Shown piece by piece: positions 33,718 to 43,584 of a DNA stretch of 64,000 bases. The position numbers and the translations under genes were made by a program. Source of the DNA: Streptomyces fragilis (GTDB lineage: Bacteria; Actinomycetota; Actinomycetes; Streptomycetales; Streptomycetaceae); the NCBI RefSeq assembly GCF_003112515.1, contig NZ_BEVZ01000004.1:62001-126000 (forward strand). The letters are read 5' to 3'. The notes beneath the pieces were generated by a model. The model was not told the origin of the DNA. It did no database searches and saw nothing but the letters and a program-made list of their open reading frames with translations. Every line of letters starts with the position of its first letter. Position 1 is the stretch's first letter.

Positions 33718-34476
33718 TCAGTCCCGGCCGCCCGCGTCGCCCACGAGCGTGCCGATCTTCTCACCATTGACGGCCCTGGCGATATTGCCCGCCGACAGCA
33801 GTTCGAAGACCAGGATCGGCAGGTCGTTGTCGCGGCACAGCGTGATGGCGGTCATGTCGGCGACCTTGAGATCGCGGGTGATGACCTCGCCGTAGCTCAG
33901 CGCGTCGTACTTGACCGCGGACGGGTTGGTGCGCGGGTCGGAGTCGTAGACCCCGTCGACGCCGTTCTTGCCCATCAGCAGGGCCTCGGCGTCGATCTCC
34001 AGGGCGCGCTGGGCCGCGGTGGTGTCGGTGGAGAAGTAGGGCATGCCCATGCCGGCGCCGAAGATGACCACGCGGCCCTTCTCCAGGTGCCGCACGGCGC
34101 GCAGGGGGATGTAGGGCTCGGCGACCTGGCCCATGGTGATCGCCGTCTGCACGCGCGAGTCGATGCCCTCCTTCTCCAGGAAGTCCTGGAGGGCGAGGCA
34201 GTTCATCACCGTGCCGAGCATGCCCATGTAGTCGGATCGGGCGCGGTCCATGCCGCGCTGCTGCAGCTCCGCGCCGCGGAAGAAGTTGCCGCCGCCGATG
34301 ACGACGGCGATCTCCGCTCCGTCACGGACCACGGCGGCGATCTCGCGCGCGATGGCATGCACCACGTCCGGGTCGACGCCGAGTCCGCCGCCGCCGGCGA
34401 ACGCTTCACCGGACAGCTTCAGCAGATACCGGCCGCGTACTTTGCCGTCGTCGCTCTTCTCGGCCTTCGTGGTCAT
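33718..34476 (-). CDS. pyrH: Uridylate kinase
   Basis: Cytosolic UMP kinase of 252 residues in pyrimidine nucleotide synthesis. It belongs to the amino-acid-kinase fold, with LLKLSGEAF at the start, [11 protein letters not shown] for phosphate binding and [14 protein letters not shown] and LPILVFEL near the end. The ATG at 34476 opens [10 protein letters not shown], giving a typical actinobacterial length. Neighbours tsf upstream and frr downstream are the usual ones. Confidence 0.95.
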   Translation of the reverse strand: MTTKAEKSDDGKVRGRYLLKLSGEAFAGGGGLGVDPDVVHAIAREIAAVVRDGAEIAVVIGGGNFFRGAELQQRGMDRARSDYMGMLGTVMNCLALQDFLEKEGIDSRVQTAITMGQVAEPYIPLRAVRHLEKGRVVIFGAGMGMPYFSTDTTAAQRALEIDAEALLMGKNGVDGVYDSDPRTNPSAVKYDALSYGEVITRDLKVADMTAITLCRDNDLPILVFELLSAGNIARAVNGEKIGTLVGDAGGRD

Positions 34477-34515
34477 GGGGAGTCTCACTTCGTTTGCAGT
34501 GCACACACACGAAGA

Positions 34516-34563
34516 AGGCCATTGCCGGTGGGGTGTGGTTCGCATCCCATGCGGCAATGGCCT
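34516..34563 (-). terminator. 12-bp stem terminator between tsf and pyrH
   Basis: AGGCCATTGCCG (34516-34527) and CGGCAATGGCCT (34552-34563) pair perfectly around a 24-base loop. It lies between tsf and pyrH and separates the rpsB-tsf operon from pyrH. Confidence 0.68.
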
Positions 34564-34667
34564 CCCTCGTCAGATCTGTTGTCGCCCGCCGCGCGCGAGT
34601 GCGCGGCGGCGTACCCGGACGACTGCTTCCGACCTTAGCGGTCGGATCCGCCGATCACGGTACTGAC

Positions 34668-35504
34668 TCAGATGCCGACCTTGATGCGCGCGAAGCGCTT
34701 CAGGGTGACACCGGCCTCGTCCAGAACCTTCTGGACGGACTTCTTGTTGTCCAGCGCGTAGGGCTGGCCCAGCAGGGTGGCGTCCTTGAAGAAGCCGTTG
34801 ACGCGACCCTCGACGATCTTGGCGATCGCGGCCTCGGGCTTGCCCTCGGCGCGGGTGGTCTCCTCGGCGATGCGACGCTCCTTCTCGACGACGTCGGCCG
34901 GGACGTCCTCCTTGGAGAGCCACTGCGGCGCGAACGCGGCGATGTGCTGGGCGATGCCCTTGGCGACCTCGGCGTTCTCCTTGTCGAGCTCGACGAGGAC
35001 ACCGATCTGCGGGGGCAGGTCCGGCATGGTGCGGTGCATGTACGCCAGGACGTAGCCGTCCTTGAACTGGGCGAAGCGGTCCAGGACGATCTTCTCGCCC
35101 AGGTTCGCGTTGGCCTCGTCCACGAACGCCTGCACGGTCTTGCCGGCCTCGATCTCGGAGGCGAGCAGGGCGTCGATGTCGGCCGGGGAGGTCTTCACGA
35201 CGTGCTCGGCGATGGCGTTGGCCACGGCCTGGAACTTCTCGCCCTTGGCGACGAAGTCCGTCTCGCACTTCAGCTCGACGATGACGCCGGCGGAGTTGTC
35301 GTCGGCGATGATTTCGACGACGGCGCCGTTCTCGGCGGAACGGCCCTCGCGCTTGGCGACGCCCTTCTGGCCCTTGATGCGGAGCGCCTCGACGGCCGCG
35401 TCCACGTCGCCGTTGGCCTCGTCCAGGGCCTTCTTGCAGTCCATCATGCCGGCGCCGGTGAGCTCACGCAGCTTCTTGACGTCGGCGGCGGTGTAGTTCG
35501 CCAT
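34668..35504 (-). CDS. tsf: Elongation factor Ts
   Basis: A 278-residue guanine-nucleotide exchange factor for EF-Tu. The N-terminal UBA-like part is YTAADVKKLRELTGAGMMDC, and the EF-Tu contact motif TDFVAK is present in CETDFVAKGEKF. The C-terminal DNKKSVQKVLDEAGV is usual. The ATG at 35504 gives MANYTAADV. It follows rpsB by about 230 bases in the same direction. Confidence 0.96.
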   Translation of the reverse strand: MANYTAADVKKLRELTGAGMMDCKKALDEANGDVDAAVEALRIKGQKGVAKREGRSAENGAVVEIIADDNSAGVIVELKCETDFVAKGEKFQAVANAIAEHVVKTSPADIDALLASEIEAGKTVQAFVDEANANLGEKIVLDRFAQFKDGYVLAYMHRTMPDLPPQIGVLVELDKENAEVAKGIAQHIAAFAPQWLSKEDVPADVVEKERRIAEETTRAEGKPEAAIAKIVEGRVNGFFKDATLLGQPYALDNKKSVQKVLDEAGVTLKRFARIKVGI

Positions 35505-35739
35505 GTCTGTGCTTCTCTTCTCGGAGTACGAGTGCGAATGGAAGATCTGCGGCCCGGACGGCACGGTCGTGGGCCCGGCGGTGTGCGGGTCCGACGGTGC
35601 GGACCCCACGGGACGCGGACCCCGCAGGTGCGGATCGACCGGCACGGCGGGCGGCGCGGAGGGCGCCGCCCGCCGTGTGGTCACACGATCAGCCGTACGG
35701 GCATCGCCGCCCCGGACCTCACGGCCCGGGGACCGGGCG

Positions 35740-36639
35740 TCAGGCCTGCTCGCCCTCGGCGGGCTTCTCGGCCTCGGCGGCGGGCGCCTCGTCGGCAGCC
35801 GGGGCCTCGGCGGCCGGGGCCTCCGCGGCGGGGGCCTCGGCCGGCTTCTCGGCCTCGGCGTCGGTCTTCTTGTCGCCCTCGAGCAGGTCGCGCTCCCACT
35901 CGGCCAGCGGCTCGCCGGCGGCCTTCTCGCCCTTGCTCTCGGCGCTGCCGGAGCGGGCCATCAGGCCCTCCGCCACGGCGTCGGCGATCACGCGGGTGAG
36001 CAGGGTGACGGAGCGGATCGCGTCGTCGTTGCCCGGGATCTTGTAGTCGACCTCGTCGGGGTCACAGTTGGTGTCGAGGATGGCGACGACCGGGATGTTG
36101 AGCTTCCGGGCCTCGCCGACCGCGATGTGCTCCTTCTTGGTGTCCACGATCCAGACGGCGCTGGGCACCTTCTGCATCTCGCGGATACCGCCGAGGGTCT
36201 TCTCCAGCTTGGCCTTCTCGCGGGAGAGGACCAGGAGCTCCTTCTTGGTCAGGCCCGACGCGGCGACGTCCTCGAAGTCGATCTGCTCGAGCTCCTTGAG
36301 GCGCTGCAGACGCTTGTAGACGGTCGAGAAGTTGGTGAGCATGCCGCCCAGCCAGCGCTGGTTGACGTAGGGCATGCCGACGCGGGTGGCCTGCTCCGCG
36401 ATGGCCTCCTGCGCCTGCTTCTTCGTGCCGACGAACATGACCGTGCCGCCGTGGGCGACGGTCTCCTTGACGAACTCGTAGGCGCGGTCGATGTACGACA
36501 GCGACTGGAGCAGGTCGATGATGTAGATGCCGTTGCGCTCGGTGAAGATGAAGCGCTTCATCTTCGGGTTCCAGCGACGGGTCTGGTGACCGAAGTGGAC
36601 GCCGCTCTCCAGCAGCTCCCGCATCGTGACGACGGCCAT
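35740..36639 (-). CDS. rpsB: Small ribosomal subunit protein S2
   Basis: Ribosomal protein of 299 residues. Family features are [20 protein letters not shown] at the start and [15 protein letters not shown]. The C-terminal 55 residues are an acidic extension built from repeated [12 protein letters not shown] units, typical of Streptomyces S2 proteins. The ATG at 36639 has AAGGAG upstream. It heads the rpsB-tsf operon. Confidence 0.96.
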   Translation of the reverse strand: MAVVTMRELLESGVHFGHQTRRWNPKMKRFIFTERNGIYIIDLLQSLSYIDRAYEFVKETVAHGGTVMFVGTKKQAQEAIAEQATRVGMPYVNQRWLGGMLTNFSTVYKRLQRLKELEQIDFEDVAASGLTKKELLVLSREKAKLEKTLGGIREMQKVPSAVWIVDTKKEHIAVGEARKLNIPVVAILDTNCDPDEVDYKIPGNDDAIRSVTLLTRVIADAVAEGLMARSGSAESKGEKAAGEPLAEWERDLLEGDKKTDAEAEKPAEAPAAEAPAAEAPAADEAPAAEAEKPAEGEQA

Positions 36640-36921
36640 GGCCGTTCTCCTTGAGATTCTCGGTTGTGCCGCGGACACCGGACGGCATCCGCGCCTGACG
36701 CCCGCGTACGACGCCCTGCCACGAAGGACCGAGGGGCGCCGACCCAGGCCGCCGGCTCGCGCCGGGGGCCATCATCGAGGCGTGCGAAGTCGACCCGGTG
36801 ACCCGGATCGCCTCAGAAAGTGTACGGGACTGCCGGGGCCGCGAGTGACGCCGCCGTCCACAACCGGCGGGTAGTCCACAGGACGGGGTGGACACCGGTC
36901 GTTTTCCGGGACGGTTCGGGC

Positions 36922-37629
36922 ATGCGAGAGATGCGACGTGACGCGCGGGCCCACCGGAACGACCGGACCCACGGACGGCGGAGGAGGAGCGGCTGGACCC
37001 TGGCGGTGCTGGCCGGGGCGCTGCTGGGGGCGGCGGCCGCGCCCGAGCCGCCGCCCGTTCCCGCACCCGGGTCCGGGCCTGGGCCGGGGTCCGGTCCTTC
37101 GGGACCTGCCGTGCCCGGGGTGCCCTCCCAGGTGCCTTCCGGGCCTGCGGCGGAGGTGCCGCGGATCGCCCGGAACTGGCCGGTCGGGGTGCGGCCCTCG
37201 GTGCTGCGGGGATGGGAGCCGCCGCCTTCCGCGTACGGGCGCGGGCACCGGGGCGTGGACCTGGCGGCCGGGGCGGGCGCGGAGGTCCGGTCGGTGGCGG
37301 CGGGGCGGGTGTCGTTCGCGGGGCGGGTCGCGGGGCGAGGGGTGGTCTCCGTGGAACTCACCGGTACGGGGGATCCGCCGTTGCGCACCACGTTCCAGCC
37401 GGTGAGTCCGGAGGTGCGCCGGGGCGACGCGGTGGGGGCGGGGGCCGTGCTGGGGGGCCTGGGGGCGGGGGACCACTGCGGGGGCGCGGTCTGCCTCCAC
37501 TGGGGCCTGCGTCGCGGCCCCGCCTACCTCGACCCGCTCACCCTGCTCCCCTTCCACCTCCTCACCCCCCTCCCGCCCCGCCTCCTCCCGGTGCCCCCGG
37601 GGCTGCCGCTTCCGCAGCGGTGGCCCTGA
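36922..37629 (+). CDS. M23-family (LytM) peptidase, probably secreted
   Basis: Putative cell-wall peptidase of 235 residues. A basic N-terminus and hydrophobic stretch (WTLAVLAGALLGAAAAP) form a signal peptide or anchor, then a Pro/Gly/Ser-rich linker of about 45 residues. The LytM domain carries the zinc ligands GHRGVDLA (His and Asp) and HWGLRRG near the end, so it looks active. The C-terminus is Pro/Leu-rich. Start choice is uncertain between ATG 36922 and ATG 36931; the upstream in-frame GTG region lacks a ribosome site. It is divergent from rpsB. Confidence 0.83.
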   Translation: MREMRRDARAHRNDRTHGRRRRSGWTLAVLAGALLGAAAAPEPPPVPAPGSGPGPGSGPSGPAVPGVPSQVPSGPAAEVPRIARNWPVGVRPSVLRGWEPPPSAYGRGHRGVDLAAGAGAEVRSVAAGRVSFAGRVAGRGVVSVELTGTGDPPLRTTFQPVSPEVRRGDAVGAGAVLGGLGAGDHCGGAVCLHWGLRRGPAYLDPLTLLPFHLLTPLPPRLLPVPPGLPLPQRWP

Positions 37630-37745
37630 CGGGGGGCCGGGTAGGGCCGGTGGCCCTACAGGCAGCCGGCTGGCGTAGGGCTGGTGGCCCTGACGGGGAG
37701 CCGGAGGGCGTAGGGCCGGTGGCCCGGGAGGGCGGGGTCGGCGGG

Positions 37746-38339
37746 TCAGCCGGTGTGGGTGGTGAGGGCGCCGTGGAGGGCCATGTGGACGGCGGCCTCG
37801 GTGATCTCCGCGGGGTCCTCGGCCGCACCGAGCTCGATCCGCCGCACCGCCGCGTCCACGACCCCCTGCAGCAGCATCGCCGCCATCCGCGGCTGCTCGT
37901 GCCCCAGCTCCCGCAACGCACCGCCCAACATCGCGACCAGCCCTCCGTGCGCCGCACGGATCTTCTCCCTGGCCCCCTGGTCCAGCTCCCCGGCGGAGAT
38001 GGCGACCACGGCCCGGTGCCGCCGGTCCCCCACCAGCGACAGCTGCTGCCGCACGTAGGCCTCGACCTTCGCGGCCGGGCCGTCCGCCGCCGCCATCGCC
38101 GCCTCGATCTCCGCGGCCCAGACCGGGAAGTCGACCGCGCACAGCTCCTCGACCACGGCTCCCCGCGAGCGGAAGTACTCGTAGACGGACGACCGCGCCA
38201 GCCCCGTCCGCTCGGCGAGCGCGGGGAAGGTCAGCGCCTCCGTACCGCCCTCGGACAACAGGGACCGCGCAGCGTCCAGCAGTGCGGCTCGCTGCATCGA
38301 CCGGTGCTCGGCCACGGAGGCCGCTCGAATCCTTGGCAC
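37746..38339 (-). CDS. TetR-family transcriptional regulator
   Basis: A 197-residue repressor-type regulator. The N-terminal helix-turn-helix is clear (AARSLLSEGGTEALTFPALA, then RTGLARSSVYEYFRSR). The C-terminal ligand domain is all-helical with no identifiable ligand. The GTG at 38339 is in the proper place, though the ATG at 38297 is also in frame. It sits between the M23 gene (convergent) and whiG, on the whiG strand but separated by 34 bases from its stop. Confidence 0.88.
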   Translation of the reverse strand: MPRIRAASVAEHRSMQRAALLDAARSLLSEGGTEALTFPALAERTGLARSSVYEYFRSRGAVVEELCAVDFPVWAAEIEAAMAAADGPAAKVEAYVRQQLSLVGDRRHRAVVAISAGELDQGAREKIRAAHGGLVAMLGGALRELGHEQPRMAAMLLQGVVDAAVRRIELGAAEDPAEITEAAVHMALHGALTTHTG

Positions 38340-38373
38340 GCCACCACTCTACGGAGCCGTGCCCCCGAACGTG

Positions 38374-39213
38374 TCAGCGCCCGAAACTCGCCAGCTTCGC
38401 CCGCAGCTGCAGCACCGATTTGGTGTGGATCTGGCTGACCCGGCTCTCCGTCACCCCGAGCACGTTGCCGATCTCCGCGAGGGTCAGGCCCTCGTAGTAG
38501 TAGAGCGTGACCACCGTCTTCTCACGGTCCGGCAGCATGTTGACGGCCCGCGCCAGCAGCCGCCGCAGCTCCCGGTCCTCGGCCACCTCGACCGGGTCGT
38601 CGGCGGCGGTGTCCTCGAGGGTCTCCATCAGGCTCATCCGCCCGCCCCCCTCCCCGCCCCCGTGCAGCACCTCCTCCAGGGCGACCACGTTGGCCAGCGA
38701 GAGCTGGCTGAAGACGGCGTGGAGCTCCTCGACGGTGACGCCCATCTCTTCGGCCACCTCGGCCTCGCTGGGCGTCCGCCGCAGCCGCGCCTCCAGGGTG
38801 GCGTAGGCGCGCTCCACGTTCCGCGCCTTCTGCCGCACGGAGCGCGGGATCCAGTCCAGTGCCCGGAGCTCGTCGATCATCGCGCCGCGGATCCGGGTGA
38901 TCGCGTACGTCTCGAACTTGATCTCGCGTTCGACGTCGAACTTCTCGATCGCGTCGATCAGTCCGAAGACGCCCGAGGAGACGAAGTCGGCCTGCTCGAC
39001 GTTGGACGGCAACCCCACGCTCACCCGGCCGGCCACGTACTTGACCAGGGGCGAGTAGTGCAGGATGAGCTGTTCCCGCAGCCGCTCGTCCCCGGTCGCC
39101 TTGTAGGTCCGCCACAGCTCGTCGACGGTCGAGGGGGCGGGAGGCCGCACTCTGCCCCGGGCCGCGGGGGTGACCGCCGCCGCCCGGTCGGGCCCGGAGG
39201 TGTGCTGGGGCAT
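38374..39213 (-). CDS. whiG: RNA polymerase sigma factor WhiG (sporulation)
   Basis: Sigma-70 family factor of the FliA/WhiG group, 279 residues, that starts sporulation septation in aerial hyphae. Region 2 is visible in [19 protein letters not shown] and [20 protein letters not shown], region 3 around [18 protein letters not shown], and region 4 in [20 protein letters not shown]. The ATG at 39213 gives [11 protein letters not shown], the usual Streptomyces start; a longer open frame to 39408 is not supported. dprA lies 260 bases upstream on the same strand. Confidence 0.95.
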   Translation of the reverse strand: MPQHTSGPDRAAAVTPAARGRVRPPAPSTVDELWRTYKATGDERLREQLILHYSPLVKYVAGRVSVGLPSNVEQADFVSSGVFGLIDAIEKFDVEREIKFETYAITRIRGAMIDELRALDWIPRSVRQKARNVERAYATLEARLRRTPSEAEVAEEMGVTVEELHAVFSQLSLANVVALEEVLHGGGEGGGRMSLMETLEDTAADDPVEVAEDRELRRLLARAVNMLPDREKTVVTLYYYEGLTLAEIGNVLGVTESRVSQIHTKSVLQLRAKLASFGR

Positions 39214-39473
39214 TCGTCGCCTTGTGCCGTTCTGCCGTGGTACCGGTCGCGCGCTCCGGCGCACCGGAGCGCCGGGGAACTTCGTGAGCGTAGCGCGACT
39301 GGAGCATCGCAGTCCGTGAAGGACGAACCGGGACCGATCCGCAGATACGTTCCTCTCCGCCCCGTCCGTCGACGCCGCGAAGCCCCGGGGCTCACCGCCT
39401 GTGACCACCCGGAAGGCTCAACTCCGAGACGGCACAAGGGCGTCGGGACCACCCGGACGGCCGAGCGGTCACC

Positions 39474-40913
39474 TCACGGCGGCCCCGCGCCGCCCCGCGC
39501 CGAGATCACCGCATGGCGTGTCAACTGCCATCCGTCGCCGTGTCGTTCGACATGACCCAGCGAACGGAGCTCGTAGAGCCTGGCCACCGCGTCGTCCGGG
39601 GTGGTCGCCGCCTCGCGGGCGATCTCCGCCACCGGGACCGGCCCCCGGGCGGGCAGGGCGTCCAGCACCCGGCGGACGTCGGCCCCGAGCAGGTCACGCG
39701 GCAGCAGCGGCCCCTCGGGCAACTCGTCCAGCTCGCCGATCGATCCGACGAGTTCGACGATCTCGGCCGCGTCGGTCACCAGGGCGGCCTCCTCCCGCAG
39801 CAACTGGTGCACGCCGGTGGACAGCCCGCTGGTGACGGGACCGGGCACGCCCATGGTGAACCGGCCGAGCCGGCGTGCCGCGCGGGCCGTGGACAGGGAT
39901 CCGCTGCGCCGCGCGGCCTCGACGACCACCGTGCCCCGGGTGAGCGCGGCGATGACGCGGTTGCGCAGCACGAACCGGGACGGCGTGGGGTGGTCGCCCG
40001 GCGGCAGCTCGCCGATCACCAGGCCCTGTTCCGCGATCCGGCCGATCAGCCGGGCGTGCCCGCGCGGGTAGGGCCGGTCCACACCGCAGGCCAGGACGGC
40101 CACCGTGGCGCCGCCCGCGCCGAGCGCACCCCGGTGCGCCGCCCCGTCGATCCCGTAGGCCCCGCCGGAGACGACCACCCAGCCCCGCTCCGCGAGCTCC
40201 GCGGCCAGCCCGGCCGACACGTGCGCCCCGTACTCGGTGCAGGCCCGCGCGCCGACCACGGCCACCGACCGCAGCGCCCACATCCGCAGGCTGGGCCGTC
40301 CGCGGATCCACAGGCCGACCGGGCGGGCGTCGCCGAGGTCGTCGAGCTGGGTGGGCCACTCCGGCTCGCCGGGCACCACGAACCTGGCCCCGCTCTCCGC
40401 GGCCGCGGCCAGGTCGCGAGCGGGGTCGGCGGCGGCCGCCCGGGCGCACAACCCCGCCCAGCGTGTGGCGCGTACTCCGGCGAGCGGCCGCCCGCCCTCC
40501 CGCAGCCGCCGCACCAGCGCCACCGGGCCGAGCTCCCGCAGCCACCGGCCGCCCACCTCGTCCCCGGGCTCCAGCACCCGTGTCAGCAGGGTCCGCGCCC
40601 ACTTCGCTTCCGGCCCGGACCCGGGCACCTCCTCCACGCGCGAGCCCGGCGGGCAGGCAGACGGCTCCTCGGGGCGCGCACCCTCCGGGGCGGCCCCCTC
40701 CGGCTCCGGAGGCGGCACCCCCGGCTCCTCGGGGCGTGCATCCTCCGGGGCTGCCGCTTCCGGCAGCGGAGGCGACGCCCCCACGCCCTGCGGAGCGAGC
40801 CGCCCTCCGCCGCCCGGCACCGCCGCCCCGCCGTCGCCAGGCACCGCCGCCCCGCCGTCGCCGGGTACCGCCGCCCAGCCATCGCCCGATGCGCGGGCCG
40901 TCCCCCCGTTCAC
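39474..40913 (-). CDS. dprA: DNA-processing protein DprA with repetitive N-terminal extension
   Basis: RecA-loader of the DprA/Smf family, 479 residues. The Rossmann core has SVAVVGARACTEYG, VVSGGAYGIDGAAHRGAL and RFVLRNRVIAALTRGTVVVE, followed by a C-terminal winged-helix-like part (PDDAVARLYELRSLGHVERH). The first 105 residues are a low-complexity extension made of PGDGGAAV and PEGARPEEP repeats that is unlike ordinary DprA. The GTG at 40913 overlaps the previous stop as GTGA. The function here is presumably in recombination rather than natural transformation. Confidence 0.9.
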   Translation of the reverse strand: MNGGTARASGDGWAAVPGDGGAAVPGDGGAAVPGGGGRLAPQGVGASPPLPEAAAPEDARPEEPGVPPPEPEGAAPEGARPEEPSACPPGSRVEEVPGSGPEAKWARTLLTRVLEPGDEVGGRWLRELGPVALVRRLREGGRPLAGVRATRWAGLCARAAAADPARDLAAAAESGARFVVPGEPEWPTQLDDLGDARPVGLWIRGRPSLRMWALRSVAVVGARACTEYGAHVSAGLAAELAERGWVVVSGGAYGIDGAAHRGALGAGGATVAVLACGVDRPYPRGHARLIGRIAEQGLVIGELPPGDHPTPSRFVLRNRVIAALTRGTVVVEAARRSGSLSTARAARRLGRFTMGVPGPVTSGLSTGVHQLLREEAALVTDAAEIVELVGSIGELDELPEGPLLPRDLLGADVRRVLDALPARGPVPVAEIAREAATTPDDAVARLYELRSLGHVERHGDGWQLTRHAVISARGGAGPP

Positions 40914-42529
40914 ACCAGCTCCCCGATCGTCGAGGCCGCGCCCAGCGGGCAGCCGGTGCGCAGCTCCAGTGCGAAGGCGACGTCATGGGCGTCCGGACGG
41001 TCGTGGCCCACCAGGTCGGCCACCGTCCAGGCCACCCGCAGCACCCGGTCCAGACCCCGCGCGGTGAGCGTGCCGCGCTCCAGGAGCCGCTCCGCGCGCT
41101 CCATGGCTCCCAGGGCCGCTCTCCACCGCCCGCGCAGCTCCCGGCCGGGCACCTCGCCGTTGGTCCGCCACGGCGTGCCGTCGAGCCGCGCCGCGGTGCG
41201 CTCCCGGGCGGCCAGCACCCGGGCCGCGACGGTCGCCGAGGACTCCCCGCTGCTCCCCCGCCCGGCCAGCTCCGCACGCGTCACCGGGCCCACCCGCACC
41301 CGGAGGTCGACCCGGTCCAGCAGGGGCCCGGAGATCCGCGCCTGGTAGCGCCGCACCGCGTGCGGGGAGCACTCACAGCTGTCGTCGGTCCGGGAGAACC
41401 GCCCGCACGGGCACGGATTGGCCGCCAGCACCATCAGACATTTGGCCGGAAACCGCACCACGCCCTCGCTCCGAGCGATCACCACATGGCCCGACTCCAG
41501 CGGCTGCCGCAGCGCGTCCAGTGCCGCCCGGCTGAATTCCGGCGTCTCGTCGAGGAAGAGGACCCCCCGGTGGGCCAGGGAGACGGCGCCCGGTCTTGCC
41601 GTGCCCTTCCCGCCGCCGACCAGCGCCTGCATGGTGGCCGAGTGGTGGGGGGCGCAGTAGGGCGGCCGGTCGATCAGCGGGCGGCCCGGCGGCAGCAGCC
41701 CGGCCACCGAGTGGACGGCGGTGACCTCCAGGGACTCCTGCCGGCCCAGCGGCGGCAGGAGGGTCGGCAGGCGTTCGGCGAGCATGGTCTTGCCCGTCCC
41801 CGGCGGCCCGGACAGGAACAGGTGGTGGCCGCCCGCCGCGGCGACCTCCAGGGCGGCCCGCGCCCGCAGTCCTCCCGCGACGTCCGCCAGGTCGTGCCCC
41901 TGCTCGGAGAAGGCGCCGCCGGGCACCCCCACGGCCGCGGCGGCTCCCGGCAACCGCAGGCCGGCCAGCATCGCGTCGGGACGGCCCTGCGCCACCGGTT
42001 CCTCCTCGGGTACCGGTGCGTCCGTCAGGACGGCGATCAGCTGTCTGAGACTGCGGACGCCCAGCACCGACACCCCGGGCACCAGGGATGCCTCCGCCGC
42101 CGCGCACTCGGGCACCACCACCTGCTGGTAGCCGGCCTCCGCGGCGGCCAGCACCACCGGCAGGACGCCGCGCACCGGCCGCACCCGGCCGTCCAGCCCC
42201 AGCTCGCCGATCATCACCAGCTCGGCCAGCGCCTTCGGGTCGATCAGCTCGGCCGCGCCCAGCACGGCGCAGGCGACGGCCAGGTCGAACCCGCTGCCGC
42301 CCTTGGGAACCGAGGCCGGGCTGAGGCCGACGGTGAGCTTCTTCTGCGGCCACGCGGCGCCCGAGTTGACCACCGCGGCCCGCACCCGATCACGGCTCTC
42401 GCTGAGGCTCTTGTCGGGCAGGCCCACCAGCGTGAACGCGGCGACCCCCGGTTCCAGGTCGGCCTGCACCTCGACCACCACGCCCTCGGCGCCGACCAGC
42501 GCCACCGAGCAGGTACGCGCGAAGCCCAT
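40910..42529 (-). CDS. YifB/ComM-family AAA+ ATPase
   Basis: A 539-residue ATPase of the Mg-chelatase-related ComM/YifB family, which helps branch migration in recombination. The N-terminal Lon-like domain starts GFARTCSVALVGAEG, Walker A is GPPGTGKTMLAERLP, Walker B is GVLFLDETPEF, and CPCGRFSRTDDSCEC with four cysteines probably binds zinc. The C-terminal region ends RTGCPLGAASTIGEL. The ATG at 42529 follows the yraN-like stop by one base, and its end overlaps dprA, so yraN-comM-dprA is one coupled operon. Confidence 0.93.
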   Translation of the reverse strand: MGFARTCSVALVGAEGVVVEVQADLEPGVAAFTLVGLPDKSLSESRDRVRAAVVNSGAAWPQKKLTVGLSPASVPKGGSGFDLAVACAVLGAAELIDPKALAELVMIGELGLDGRVRPVRGVLPVVLAAAEAGYQQVVVPECAAAEASLVPGVSVLGVRSLRQLIAVLTDAPVPEEEPVAQGRPDAMLAGLRLPGAAAAVGVPGGAFSEQGHDLADVAGGLRARAALEVAAAGGHHLFLSGPPGTGKTMLAERLPTLLPPLGRQESLEVTAVHSVAGLLPPGRPLIDRPPYCAPHHSATMQALVGGGKGTARPGAVSLAHRGVLFLDETPEFSRAALDALRQPLESGHVVIARSEGVVRFPAKCLMVLAANPCPCGRFSRTDDSCECSPHAVRRYQARISGPLLDRVDLRVRVGPVTRAELAGRGSSGESSATVAARVLAARERTAARLDGTPWRTNGEVPGRELRGRWRAALGAMERAERLLERGTLTARGLDRVLRVAWTVADLVGHDRPDAHDVAFALELRTGCPLGAASTIGELV

Positions 42530-42530
42530 C

Positions 42531-43082
42531 TCAGGCCACCCCCCGCACGTGCTCGACCTGCGGCGCTCCGCGCCGGGGCAGCAGCACGCCGACCACGTCG
42601 ATGCGCACGCCGCCCGGCGGAGCCCCGCCGTGCTCCTGCACCCACCGCTCGGCCAGGCCGCGCAGCCGGGCGGCCTTCGCGGGCGTCACGGCGGCCATCG
42701 GGTGCTCGAAGGCCGCCCCGCCCTCCGCCGGGGCGCGGCGCGTCTTCACCTCGCAGACCACCACCGCGTCGCCGTCCCGCGCGACGATGTCGATTTCTCC
42801 GGCCCGACCGCCCCGCCAATTGCGGTCCAGCACCGTCATGCCGGCGTCGGTCAGCCGTCGTGCGGCGAGTGCCTCGCCCCAGGCGCCGAGCGCACCGCGC
42901 GCCCCTCCGCGGCGACCCCTGGTGGGCCCTCGCGCCGCCAGGCCCACCGCTTGTTCCGTCCCCCCGGCCTTCCGGTCGGCCCTCGACCGGCCGGCCGTCG
43001 ACCGGCTCACCTCCCGCAGGTCCCCTGCGTCGCCTGCACCTCGCACGTCGTCGTGTACGCCTCGTGCGTCCTGAGCGCCCAT
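42531..43082 (-). CDS. YraN-family (UPF0102) putative endonuclease
   Basis: Restriction-endonuclease-fold protein of 183 residues. The core runs from about residue 65: [38 protein letters not shown] with the expected E-x-D and EVK motifs (CEVKTRR). This is the UPF0102/YraN family, whose function is not settled. The first 60 residues are an Arg/Gly/Ala-rich extension. It may be real, because GGAGGTGG lies seven bases before the ATG at 43082. It is the first gene of the comM-dprA unit. Confidence 0.88.
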   Translation of the reverse strand: MGAQDARGVHDDVRGAGDAGDLREVSRSTAGRSRADRKAGGTEQAVGLAARGPTRGRRGGARGALGAWGEALAARRLTDAGMTVLDRNWRGGRAGEIDIVARDGDAVVVCEVKTRRAPAEGGAAFEHPMAAVTPAKAARLRGLAERWVQEHGGAPPGGVRIDVVGVLLPRRGAPQVEHVRGVA

Positions 43083-43163
43083 CCGGCACCACCTCCGGCA
43101 CCCACCGTGACCTCACGCGCGGGCCGGTGTGGATCTTGGTGGACGGGCGGCCTCAACACGACA

Positions 43164-43191
43164 GAAGCCTCACCCTTTCGGGTGAGGCTTC
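43164..43191 (-). terminator. 12-bp stem terminator after DUF2469 gene
   Basis: GAAGCCTCACCC and GGGTGAGGCTTC (43164-43175, 43180-43191) pair perfectly with loop TTTC. It lies 29 bases beyond the DUF2469 stop and about 80 bases upstream of the yraN-like gene. This is one of the clearest terminators in the window. Confidence 0.82.
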
Positions 43192-43219
43192 TTCGCGCTT
43201 TGTGGCGGTTTTCCACAGG

Positions 43220-43528
43220 TCAGCCGCCCGGGAGCTCCAGATCGGTCTTGTTGAGCTCCTCGATGTTCACGTCCTTGAACGTCAGGACCCGTACCTTCTT
43301 GACGAAGCGGGCCGGCCGGTACATGTCCCAGACCCAGGCGTCGGCCATGGTGACCTCGAAGAACACCTCGCCCTGGACGGAGTGCACCTGCATGTCGTAG
43401 TCGTTGGTGAGGTAGAACCGACGCTCGGTCTCGATCACGTAGGTGAACAGTCCGACGACGTCTCGGTACTCCCGGTAGAGCTTCAGCTCCATCTCGGTCT
43501 CGTACTTCTCGAGGTCCTCGGCGCTCAT
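43220..43528 (-). CDS. DUF2469 family protein
   Basis: Conserved actinobacterial protein of 102 residues with unknown function. It is soluble, acidic at the start (MSAEDLEKYETEMELKLYRE) and rich in aromatic residues (FYLTNDYDMQVHSVQGEVF, AWVWDMYRPARF). No catalytic motif is visible. Its position next to the signal peptidase cluster is conserved in Streptomyces. In this genome the gene just upstream of it is decayed. Confidence 0.9.
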   Translation of the reverse strand: MSAEDLEKYETEMELKLYREYRDVVGLFTYVIETERRFYLTNDYDMQVHSVQGEVFFEVTMADAWVWDMYRPARFVKKVRVLTFKDVNIEELNKTDLELPGG

Positions 43529-43584
43529 GGCATGTTCCCCTTCAGCCGTGCGATCCCACCATTGTGCGTCAGTCCCACGAGCCC

